The position numbers and the translations under genes are program-made. A DNA stretch of 64,000 nt, taken from the NCBI GenBank assembly GCA_028279725.1, contig JANQNE010000002.1, positions 86,836 through 150,835 of the forward strand, given 5' to 3'. The stretch's first letter is position 1, and each line of letters starts with the position of its first letter. Shown in pieces: positions 18,464 to 26,464 of the stretch. The notes below the pieces were generated by a model, which saw only the letters and a list, made by a program, of their open reading frames with translations, made no database searches and was not told the DNA's origin. This DNA is from Candidatus Nanoarchaeia archaeon. Lineage in GTDB: Archaea; Nanobdellota; Nanobdellia; Woesearchaeales; JANQNE01.

Positions 18464-19507
18464 TTAGACTGTTGCTGTTTGCTGCTGTTCTTCGATCTCT
18501 TTGATTTCCTGCAGCCTTTTCTGGAGCTTTTCTTTTTCCTTCTGAAGCTTTGACTTCTTTGCTTCTTCTCTTTCTCTTGCTTCTGCTTCGTTGATGTCCT
18601 GCAGTTTTTTTCCGATCGATTCCGAAAGTGTTTCCTTTAATATAACGCCCTTTTTCCTGGCATCTCCTTTTATTAAGCCAAGTTTTGTTATCTCTACCAT
18701 AACCAAAAGTGCTGCAAATGTTACTATGATTACCCAAAAGAATAAGGGGGTGGAAAGTACCAGGACAATGCAGAAAACTACTGTAATGATGGAGATGATC
18801 GGTGATCGGTTAATCATCTCTGAAAGGATCCTGAACGGAATCTTGAATATTGCTTTTAGTTTTTTTAGTAAGTTCTTTGGCATGATCAGGATCAGAGCAG
18901 TTTCCAGAATGATCTTTTCTATAGACCTCACCATCATCATGGTCTCTCTCCATTCCCTCTTTAGGTTCTTCCTGATGCTGTTTTTTGTTTTAGGATCCAT
19001 TGATAATCCGTCAGAGAACCTTCTGAGCATATTCAGGATCTTGTTGATGCACAGCATTAGAGTCAACAGGTAAATCAGAGGGAAGAGAGCTACCAGCGCT
19101 TTTTCAATCGGATTTTTCATGGAGTAGTAAAAGCTAATGTATGATTCCTTGTAGCTGATTATCCGGTTCCTGAACCTGAGCCATGAAATATACAGCCCAT
19201 CATTTTTTCTTTTACTCCATTCCTTTCTTAGCTGCTTTCTGACTGTCTTGTTAAGCTCAAAGTCTTTGTCCCTTAGAGAATAACATTCTCTGCTTCTTTT
19301 AATGCGCTCAGCTTTCAATGAGTCGATCTTTTTAAGGTTAAGAGCGCGTTTTGCTTTTTTGAGCTGTGGATCGTATTCATCTTTAGTCCATTTTTCAAAA
19401 GCAAGACAACGTTCAACGGTTTCTTGGACATCTGCTTCGGTGAAATTTATTTTTCCGAACACAAGTGTACTGCTTATGAGAATGGTAAGGATGATGAAAA
19501 GTTTCAT
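18464..19507 (-). CDS. Secreted/membrane protein with coiled coils
   Basis: Signal peptide, TM pairs, C-terminal coiled coil. Confidence 0.7.
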   Translation of the reverse strand: MKLFIILTILISSTLVFGKINFTEADVQETVERCLAFEKWTKDEYDPQLKKAKRALNLKKIDSLKAERIKRSRECYSLRDKDFELNKTVRKQLRKEWSKRKNDGLYISWLRFRNRIISYKESYISFYYSMKNPIEKALVALFPLIYLLTLMLCINKILNMLRRFSDGLSMDPKTKNSIRKNLKREWRETMMMVRSIEKIILETALILIMPKNLLKKLKAIFKIPFRILSEMINRSPIISIITVVFCIVLVLSTPLFFWVIIVTFAALLVMVEITKLGLIKGDARKKGVILKETLSESIGKKLQDINEAEAREREEAKKSKLQKEKEKLQKRLQEIKEIEEQQQTATV

Positions 19508-19552
19508 TATGAAACTCCCTGGTTTAAATTTATGGTTTGTCTTTGAATGAAT

Positions 19553-20104
19553 TTACCGATTTATCTTTGCGAGGGCCTGCAGGATCCTTTCTTTTTTCCA
19601 AGGGTTAATAATGACTGCAGATTTTAGTTCTTCTGTGATAGAAGAAATAACTTGTTTTGTCAGTTCCTCTTTCTTGTGCATCCTGTCGATCCTTCGCTTT
19701 GCTGAGCTGAACAGAAGTCCTAATTTGTCTAGACTGTCTGAGAGTGATTTTTCTGACTCCTCAAGGCTGCATTTTGAATTACGTAATTCATTTTCTATAC
19801 GTTTTGCTCTCAGAAGAACCAATGCCCAGATTATGTTACTTAAAATAAAGACCATCATTGAAACAGCTATGGTCTTCTCTAATGTGTTTCCTGAAATTAT
19901 GAACCAAGTAGGTGTACCAAAACCAAATAATAGGATCATCCAGATGATGTCTTTATCAGTAGTTCTTATAGTTACAAGAAACAAGATCACTCTTGCGATC
20001 CACAAAGTTGTTTTTCCAATTCTGATGTGATCTGTGAAGATGAAAGAAAGGCACAGGATAATTGTGCAGATGACAGAGATGAGATATTTCTTTTCAGATC
20101 TCAT
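19553..20104 (-). CDS. Polytopic membrane protein with C-terminal coiled coil
   Basis: TM segments then heptad region. Confidence 0.65.
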   Translation of the reverse strand: MRSEKKYLISVICTIILCLSFIFTDHIRIGKTTLWIARVILFLVTIRTTDKDIIWMILLFGFGTPTWFIISGNTLEKTIAVSMMVFILSNIIWALVLLRAKRIENELRNSKCSLEESEKSLSDSLDKLGLLFSSAKRRIDRMHKKEELTKQVISSITEELKSAVIINPWKKERILQALAKINR

Positions 20105-20131
20105 TGAAAACTCCTTAATGAGTCTGGTTAA

Positions 20132-20178
20132 AAAGAAGCCGGACCCTTATTGGGTTAGGACAAGAGTCCGGCTTTTAC
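20132..20178 (-). terminator. Terminator, recurrent family
   Basis: AAGCCGGACCCTTATTGGGTTAGGACAAGAGTCCGGCTTTT. Confidence 0.8.
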
Positions 20179-20196
20179 CCCGAACAGAAAAGCAGG

Positions 20197-20460
20197 TTAG
20201 AGTACAGACTTGAGCAACGAACCGAAAAGGTCAATGATCGCTGATACTATCCATCTTCCAGCACCTAATGCTATCTCTAATACATCATCAAATGTGATGA
20301 TCTCAAAGAAGATGAGAGCACCTGCAATGACGATGGCCAGGATGATGAGACCTATAAGAGCGTATAATACGTTCTTAAAAGTCTTTACAAGGACAACCAA
20401 CACGATAATCCCTACAACAATGCCGACTAGAATAAGTATGGCAGTTCCAGCATCCATCAT
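20197..20460 (-). CDS. Small membrane protein
   Basis: Highly hydrophobic; SD AAAGGAGG; 4-nt overlap upstream. Confidence 0.6.
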   Translation of the reverse strand: MMDAGTAILILVGIVVGIIVLVVLVKTFKNVLYALIGLIILAIVIAGALIFFEIITFDDVLEIALGAGRWIVSAIIDLFGSLLKSVL

Positions 20461-20669
20461 ATACCTCCTTTTTTGTTATTATCTTTGTTTTTGTAGAGCC
20501 AGAGAACACCAACTCCGAAAGCGACGAAGGAAGCAACAGCAGTCATTACACATGCTATTGTAGCAACTTCGCCGAGTTCGAAGAACCGAGATCTTGGCAG
20601 AGAACCCATGATCACGAAAAGAACAAGGTTCAATGCGCAGAGAATCTCTACGAATTTTGTTGTTTTCAT
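20457..20669 (-). CDS. Small membrane protein
   Basis: Two TMs; SD AAAGGAGG. Confidence 0.6.
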   Translation of the reverse strand: MKTTKFVEILCALNLVLFVIMGSLPRSRFFELGEVATIACVMTAVASFVAFGVGVLWLYKNKDNNKKGGI

Positions 20670-20680
20670 ATATACCTCCT

Positions 20681-20977
20681 TTATAATATACGTTTGAATA
20701 AAAATATCAAAGCTAAGATCGAAAGCAGAGTTGCTAATCCAAGCGGACCAAGAAATGCATCTTTCTGGGTCTTGTGCCGGAAAGTGAAAACTCCGATCCA
20801 GATACCAAGAAAACCACCAAGAAAACCAAGTATGTAAAAGGTTTTTTCAGGGATGCGGGGAAGTTTCGCTTTTGCAAAGATCTTGTCAAAAGCCATGAGA
20901 GTGAGACCGATCAGATTTGCAATAACAAAGTAAGCGATGACCTGGTGAGCTGTGATTAGCTGAATTAATGTATCCAT
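20681..20977 (-). CDS. DUF1294-like membrane protein
   Basis: KAKLPRIPEKTFYILGFLGGFLGIWIGVFTFRHKTQKDAFLGPLG resembles DUF1294. Confidence 0.75.
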   Translation of the reverse strand: MDTLIQLITAHQVIAYFVIANLIGLTLMAFDKIFAKAKLPRIPEKTFYILGFLGGFLGIWIGVFTFRHKTQKDAFLGPLGLATLLSILALIFLFKRIL

Positions 20978-21465
20978 GTTAATCTCCTTTTTTATTAAGT
21001 TAAAATTAGTTTTTCCATTATATACAAACTTTTTCCGTTAAGAATCAGTGTTTTTTCATCAAATCTATTATAGATGTCTCTATATCAAACTCTTCTTTTC
21101 CGACGAGAAAAGCATTCAATTCTGGCTTTTCCCTTGCTGTCCGAGGCTTTTACGCTTTTTTTAGGAAACGTGTTTTTCGTGACATTGAGTCCGATCTTTC
21201 CTAAAAATAGCTATGCCCTGCAACCAAAAACAACAACACAATCAAAGTCAAATTTTGATCAATGGTGTGCTATGCAAAAGTTGCGCAGCTGAAATTTTTC
21301 CGCAAAAATACGGTGTGGAAAAATTTGGTTAAGTTCTTTCTAAATGAATTGATGAATATGAATATGTGAATAAGTTGTGAAACTGGGATAAGTGAATCTA
21401 AAAGAAACTAAATCATTGGGGATTGATTTTTGAAATGACATCTGTAATTCTCTCAAATGTGTTTA

Positions 21466-21488
21466 TTATTACCTACTAGTAGTAATAA
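21466..21488. repeat. Near-perfect 23-nt palindrome TTATTAC-C-TACTAGTA-GTAATAA
   Basis: Palindrome with single-base bulge, in the A/B junction region. Confidence 0.6.
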
Positions 21489-21677
21489 CTTATATATAAA
21501 GCTTTCGGTTTTGTTGTCTCTATTAGGTGGTTACTAAAAAGAAATCGCTTTTTACAGCCTATATGAGCTAAAATAAAGGGCAAAAGAAGGGAGATTTTAA
21601 TCAGCGAAACATTTATATAGCTTTGATTGTTTAAATGGCTTATACTACTTATAAACAAAAAAAGATGGTGATGGTCT

Positions 21678-22379
21678 ATGGATAATGATGAATATGAGTT
21701 GATGCCGCATAAAGCATTAGCAGGTATGAAAAAAGAGCTAGCAGAGTTAAGGACACATGCAGCAAGTATTGAGCCTAAGACTGGGCTTCCGAAAGAGACT
21801 TCAACTTCTATCGATAACTTAACAAAATCAATCAATTCTATGATGGGTTTGTTTAAAAAGGCAAGTGAAGAGATGAAGCTGGAAGAAAGAGATGAACAAT
21901 TACTGGGAAAGCAGATCAAGCCTTTGATGGAAAAGATTGATATGCTTCTGGACCAGAATAAGAAGATAGCAAAAGGAATAGTCGCAGTTGCGGATCTTGT
22001 AAAGGAAAAGATACCTGAGATAGAGAAAAAGGTGGATGAAGAAGAAGAGTATATGAAAAAGGAAGTTGAAAGGCATGAGGAGAAGAAGGTTAAGATGCCT
22101 CCACCAGGAATGGATATGGGTCCACCACCAGGAGCTATGCCTCCTTCAGGTATGCCACCTCCACCAGGCGGAATGCCTCCACCACCGGGAGTTCCTTCAG
22201 AGATGCCAGAGCATCTGCCTCCATTAGGAGCTGAAGCACCAGGAGGAATACCACCTCCACCAGGCGGAATGCCTCCACCACCAGGAGGACCAGTGCCTCC
22301 GGGATCAGCGCCAGGACCTATGCCTGGACTAGAAGAGAAGCCAAAGAAAGGATTATTAGGTGGATTGTTCAAGAAATAA
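21678..22379 (+). CDS. Coiled-coil protein with Pro/Gly-rich repeat tail
   Basis: Heptad-rich body, then GMPPPPGGMPPPPG repeats and LLGGLFKK end. Confidence 0.75.
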   Translation: MDNDEYELMPHKALAGMKKELAELRTHAASIEPKTGLPKETSTSIDNLTKSINSMMGLFKKASEEMKLEERDEQLLGKQIKPLMEKIDMLLDQNKKIAKGIVAVADLVKEKIPEIEKKVDEEEEYMKKEVERHEEKKVKMPPPGMDMGPPPGAMPPSGMPPPPGGMPPPPGVPSEMPEHLPPLGAEAPGGIPPPPGGMPPPPGGPVPPGSAPGPMPGLEEKPKKGLLGGLFKK

Positions 22380-22380
22380 A

Positions 22381-23022
22381 ATGAGCGGTCACTTCACTGT
22401 TAGTTCTGAAGAAGTTGAGAATCTAAGTGAGAGATCTCTTAAGAATTTTATGAAGCATGTTCTTACAGTTACGAAGAAAGAAGAAGACAGAGCTAAAGCT
22501 AGAGATGCTTTAGCAAAGCACTTACAGAAGATAAAAAAAGAAGCTAAAACAACGAAGAAAAGCAAAGATACATTGAATAAACACTTAGTAGAACTGGAGA
22601 ATAAAGTTCAGGATCTTCTGGAGAAAGAAGCTAAATTATTACGTGGACAAGAGTATGAGAACAAGACTATCCAGGAATTGAGGAAGAAAATTGAAGATCT
22701 GGAAGAGCAGCTTATACAGAAGGATGCTGAGAACAGGAACCTATTGAACATAAACAGAGAGAATATCCAGACAATGCAAATATCAATCAATGCTTTGAGA
22801 GCTAAGCTTAAGGAATATATCGAAGAGAGGACAGAAAGAGAGAGAAAGATGTTGGAGCTGGAGAACAAGATCAATCTTAAAGTCAGATATAAAGAGCCTG
22901 CTGCTTTAAAGAAATTAGAGCAGAAATATATCGATCTGAAGAATAAGGAGAAGTCTGATGAAGAGACCTTGAATAAGCTGAGAGAAAGGATAAATCTTCT
23001 GAGAGAGAAAGCAAGGAATTAG
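22381..23022 (+). CDS. Coiled-coil protein
   Basis: Long heptad pattern; start at MSGHFTVSS preferred over track start. Confidence 0.7.
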   Translation: MSGHFTVSSEEVENLSERSLKNFMKHVLTVTKKEEDRAKARDALAKHLQKIKKEAKTTKKSKDTLNKHLVELENKVQDLLEKEAKLLRGQEYENKTIQELRKKIEDLEEQLIQKDAENRNLLNINRENIQTMQISINALRAKLKEYIEERTERERKMLELENKINLKVRYKEPAALKKLEQKYIDLKNKEKSDEETLNKLRERINLLREKARN

Positions 23023-23585
23023 ATCTCTTCAAGTATATTTTTTCTAGAGTAGTCAACCTTATTTGACTTTAATATATCTTCAAAGACAGCAGAATTTTCT
23101 ATCGGTATCTTGACAGCACCATTGACTATCCTTTTACCATCTAATTCTTCAATCATGCCTTTTGTCCCTCTTCCTGCAAGGATATAATTGAACCTTACCT
23201 TATCGGAATGATCTAAATCTTTTAGATTGTACCAAAAAAGCGTGAATGACTTAAATCCGAGAACTTCGCAGAATTTCTTATTCTTGAATATGCTGACTCC
23301 TTCTAGTAAAATCCCTGTTCTTGCTAGAAATTCAGAGGAGAACAGATCTTTAATATGTATCTGTTTTATGTCGATGTTCTTGTCTGTTATTCTGCTTCTT
23401 AGCTTATTTTTTATCTCCTGAACCTTATCAAGCCTTTCTCTTAATGATCCCTGCAAGAAGATAACTAAGATGTCTATGTCTCCTGCAGATATTTTACCCT
23501 TTACAAGGGAACCATAAATAACAATGTCAAATACCTTTTTATCTTTCTTTTCAGATTCCAAGTGTTTTTTTAATGTTTTCAGCAT
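23019..23585 (-). CDS. MNT-type nucleotidyltransferase (putative antitoxin)
   Basis: VIYGSLVKGKISAGDIDILVIF matches GSxxxGxxxxxDIDxxV nucleotidyltransferase motif. Confidence 0.8.
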   Translation of the reverse strand: MLKTLKKHLESEKKDKKVFDIVIYGSLVKGKISAGDIDILVIFLQGSLRERLDKVQEIKNKLRSRITDKNIDIKQIHIKDLFSSEFLARTGILLEGVSIFKNKKFCEVLGFKSFTLFWYNLKDLDHSDKVRFNYILAGRGTKGMIEELDGKRIVNGAVKIPIENSAVFEDILKSNKVDYSRKNILEEI

Positions 23586-23889
23586 CTTCTCTAAGTAATT
23601 CAGCAGATTCTTTGTCCATCTTTTTTGTATAGCTTTCCTGATAGAATGGGAAATCTCTATCTACAATCTTGTATATTTCAGGATGTTTTTCTTCAAGAAT
23701 CCTGAACCTATTCGTGTGCGATGAAGGGATTAATCCTTCTTTTTTTAATATGTACAGATCACATAATGCTACAAGTGCCTTGAAGAACAGAGTAGTAGCG
23801 CTGTTGTATTTTCCTTTATCTAATGCTTCCATGCCTAAGCTAAAGTATTCGTTGAAATTTTCAGTCAGGATCTCTTTTTTATCACTCAT
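23551..23889 (-). CDS. HEPN-like protein (putative toxin partner)
   Basis: Helical HEPN-like sequence, overlaps the MNT gene; start MSDKKEIL preferred. Confidence 0.65.
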   Translation of the reverse strand: MSDKKEILTENFNEYFSLGMEALDKGKYNSATTLFFKALVALCDLYILKKEGLIPSSHTNRFRILEEKHPEIYKIVDRDFPFYQESYTKKMDKESAELLREDAENIKKTLGI

Positions 23890-24002
23890 GTTGTAATATA
23901 CAACAGTATACAAGTATTTAAACTTTTCTGTTGTATAGTACATCTTTGTTGTATTATACAACATAAATCATGTCTTCATGAGTATTGGTTGTATAGTACA
24001 AC
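23890..24002. promoter_or_regulatory. Cluster of four GTTGTA-N3-TACAAC palindromes (one degenerate)
   Basis: 23890-23904, 23930-23944 (degenerate), 23948-23962, 23988-24002. Confidence 0.75.
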
Positions 24003-24093
24003 AATATGTCTTCTGAGAGAGAACGCTAGACATTGAATAGCATGCTTTGTTCTGATTTAAATTAAAAAATAAAAAAGAAAAAGTTAATAGAAA

Positions 24094-24264
24094 TTACAAA
24101 TCCTTAGCCATAACAGTTCTTCTTCCGTTACCTTCTGCTCTTGCGCAAGCATCTTTTACAAGCTGCTCAATCTTTACGTTCAGAGCATCTGCAAGATCTC
24201 CTGCAACGTTATAACCTTTTGCTACGTCTTTTATTTTTGCTTTTACAACTAAATTTTCTGCCAT
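24094..24264 (-). CDS. Short histone-fold protein, 56 aa
   Basis: Below ORF-track cutoff: MAENLVVKAKIKDVAKGYNVAGDLADALNVKIEQLVKDACARAEGNGRRTVMAKDL, one short histone fold. Confidence 0.75.
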   Translation of the reverse strand: MAENLVVKAKIKDVAKGYNVAGDLADALNVKIEQLVKDACARAEGNGRRTVMAKDL

Positions 24265-24361
24265 TTTGTTTCACCCCTACAATTGTTTATGAAAATAAAA
24301 ACAAAGTCTATTTATAAACTTTTTGGTAAATTCTTGGGTTTCAGGCTGTTTAGAGCTTGAA

Positions 24362-24505
24362 TTAGAAAGCTGCAATCAGGCCTAAAATACCAGCAATCAC
24401 TAAATACCAGCCGATCAATAACCTCAATAACTTTGGGTATGATAATATAAGAAGACCCATAACTAAAGTCAGTACTGCCGGTGCTGCTAAAAAAACATTT
24501 GCCAT
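24362..24505 (-). CDS. DUF3096-like small membrane protein, 47 aa
   Basis: MANVFLAAPAVLTLVMGLLILSYPKLLRLLIGWYLVIAGILGLIAAF. Confidence 0.65.
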   Translation of the reverse strand: MANVFLAAPAVLTLVMGLLILSYPKLLRLLIGWYLVIAGILGLIAAF

Positions 24506-24565
24506 AGATATCACCAAAAGAACTAAAATTGTTATCGTTAATAAATTTTTAGGAAATCTTTATTA

Positions 24566-25897
24566 ATGGATATTCTTTTAATTGAGCAAAAGATGGTGAA
24601 AGAAGAGCTAAAGCGATTGTCAAGGACTGAAAGGATACAGAATGCTGCAAAGCAGTACAGATGGCTGATAAATGAGGCTTTTGGCAGGAAGGTTTCTTTA
24701 GATACTCTCAAGCACGATCTTGAGAGATGGAAACAGGATGATAATTTTATGGATCTATTAGGAGAGGGTGATCTTAAGTTTCTGATCTACTGTAAGGATA
24801 ATCTTGTAAGGAAAGATCCACAGCATCCTATCCTTTATTTTATGAGGGGCCTGGAGAATGAATATGAAAGAATCCATGGAAAGATCCAAGGTCCAGAAGC
24901 TCCTGCTGAGTTTAAGAAATATTTTGATTATTTTTGTGATTTTGCGATAAATTACAGATATATCGGTGATGATTCGAGACATACTATCAACATATTGGAT
25001 TCAAATCTTGCATCTCAGGTATATACAGAGGAGAATGACAAAGACAGAGAAGGAAACCCGATATACTATTCTCCATGTCCGCAGAACCTTAAGACATTAT
25101 TCTTAAAGAGAAACCAGAGGCTGATAACTTATATGGCTTATATAGAGATGACTGTGCAGGACTGGCAAAAGAGAAAGATAGAAAGCCTTATACCTGGTTC
25201 ACAATATAATGCAGTTGAAAGAAGAATCCTCAATAATAATCTCATAGCTACACCAAGAGATGATCTTACAAGATACAGAAATAAGTTCGGAAGGATGAAA
25301 TCTTTATGCTTTGATATCCTTACAGACAGAAAATATACAGGTTTTTTTGTCAAAGAGATAAACAAGCTAATGACAGATATGATAAGGGTGTATGATCATC
25401 TTGGAATAAAAAATATTGATGGAGGAGATCTTTCTGACAGTGATGTTAGTGCAAAAGGAGGACCTATAGAAGCTTTCAGGAGGATAACCATAAGGCTTTA
25501 TGCTGTAATGCTGCATTATCTTGTGTCTATAAATGGGCATTATTTTGATATAGCTGAAGAGATCAGGAGGAGGAAAGGAGGGCATGACAAGAATTTTGCA
25601 GGGAATATCATGGCTGACCTTCAGATGTGGGTTGTCAGGGCTGTGATAGGAACTCTTTATCCTCATAAGAAAGTTAAGCTGTATACGATGGATATGGATT
25701 TTGATGCAGTTGTAGCTGTTATAGAAAAAAAGATAGATGATGAGAATGCATTTCCAACATTCTCATGGATGGATGAAGTGAGAGAAGATATACTGATGAA
25801 AGCTTTAGACCTGTTATGGATGCAGAGAGAAAAAGATCTTATCTATAGGGACAGCAGGCTTATGGCAAGCAAGTGTAAAGAACTCTTGGCAGCTTAA
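24566..25897 (+). CDS. Hypothetical protein
   Basis: Long ORF, no recognised domain. Confidence 0.75.
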   Translation: MDILLIEQKMVKEELKRLSRTERIQNAAKQYRWLINEAFGRKVSLDTLKHDLERWKQDDNFMDLLGEGDLKFLIYCKDNLVRKDPQHPILYFMRGLENEYERIHGKIQGPEAPAEFKKYFDYFCDFAINYRYIGDDSRHTINILDSNLASQVYTEENDKDREGNPIYYSPCPQNLKTLFLKRNQRLITYMAYIEMTVQDWQKRKIESLIPGSQYNAVERRILNNNLIATPRDDLTRYRNKFGRMKSLCFDILTDRKYTGFFVKEINKLMTDMIRVYDHLGIKNIDGGDLSDSDVSAKGGPIEAFRRITIRLYAVMLHYLVSINGHYFDIAEEIRRRKGGHDKNFAGNIMADLQMWVVRAVIGTLYPHKKVKLYTMDMDFDAVVAVIEKKIDDENAFPTFSWMDEVREDILMKALDLLWMQREKDLIYRDSRLMASKCKELLAA

Positions 25898-26388
25898 TCC
25901 AGGGATCTTAATTCTAATCCATATAATATAGGAGATTTGTATATGCTTTCTGCCTTATGAGAAAGTTCTCTTAAGGTGTCTTTTGATATTCTTTCATGTG
26001 TGAACAATCCCTGCAATAGAGAATAAACACAGGCTTCTTCAACCATTGTTCTTGAATGGATGATTATGCCTTCTGTGTGGTCTTGATTTTCTATAGGGAA
26101 ATTATCATCGGTCTGTGCGAATATATCATCGATGAACCTGTCCTGTTCTCTAAGGTGTTTCCAAAGATCATAGCTTCTTCCTAATGAGCGTAGTGTTGTA
26201 AGTTTGAAATCTTTTGGAAGGTATTGTGCCAGCTCTTCTCTGATCACTTCTTCGAAAGAAATATTTTCTGAGTCTGCTATATCTTTGTACTCTTTCAGAT
26301 AAAGAAAAGCGTCCTCACTATCTGAGAACCTGATATTGTCGATAAGGCTGCGTGGATATGTCTCTGATAGTCGAATAATCTGTCCCAT
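25894..26388 (-). CDS. Hypothetical protein
   Basis: ORF convergent with 24566-25897. Confidence 0.65.
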   Translation of the reverse strand: MGQIIRLSETYPRSLIDNIRFSDSEDAFLYLKEYKDIADSENISFEEVIREELAQYLPKDFKLTTLRSLGRSYDLWKHLREQDRFIDDIFAQTDDNFPIENQDHTEGIIIHSRTMVEEACVYSLLQGLFTHERISKDTLRELSHKAESIYKSPILYGLELRSLD

Positions 26389-26464
26389 AAGTCCCCCGTT
26401 ATCTGTATGTTCTTAGGAGTTAGTCATATATAAATCTTTTGGTTTTTTTGCCACTTTTTAGTGG

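Noticed and set aside
203-20959. Numerous plus-strand ORFs in 1-21 kb (e.g. 484-891, 6017-6412, 13101-13583, 18591-19073)
   Set aside because: Antisense to better-supported minus-strand genes with SDs, signal peptides and terminators; low-complexity Ser/Phe-rich translations typical of shadow frames.
21074-21292. 72-aa ORF in the junction region
   Set aside because: No SD or recognisable domain; may be a decayed signal-peptide fragment but cannot be supported.
21476-22372. Minus-strand 298-aa Gly/Pro-rich ORF
   Set aside because: Shadow of the plus-strand PPPPGG repeat tail of 21678-22379.
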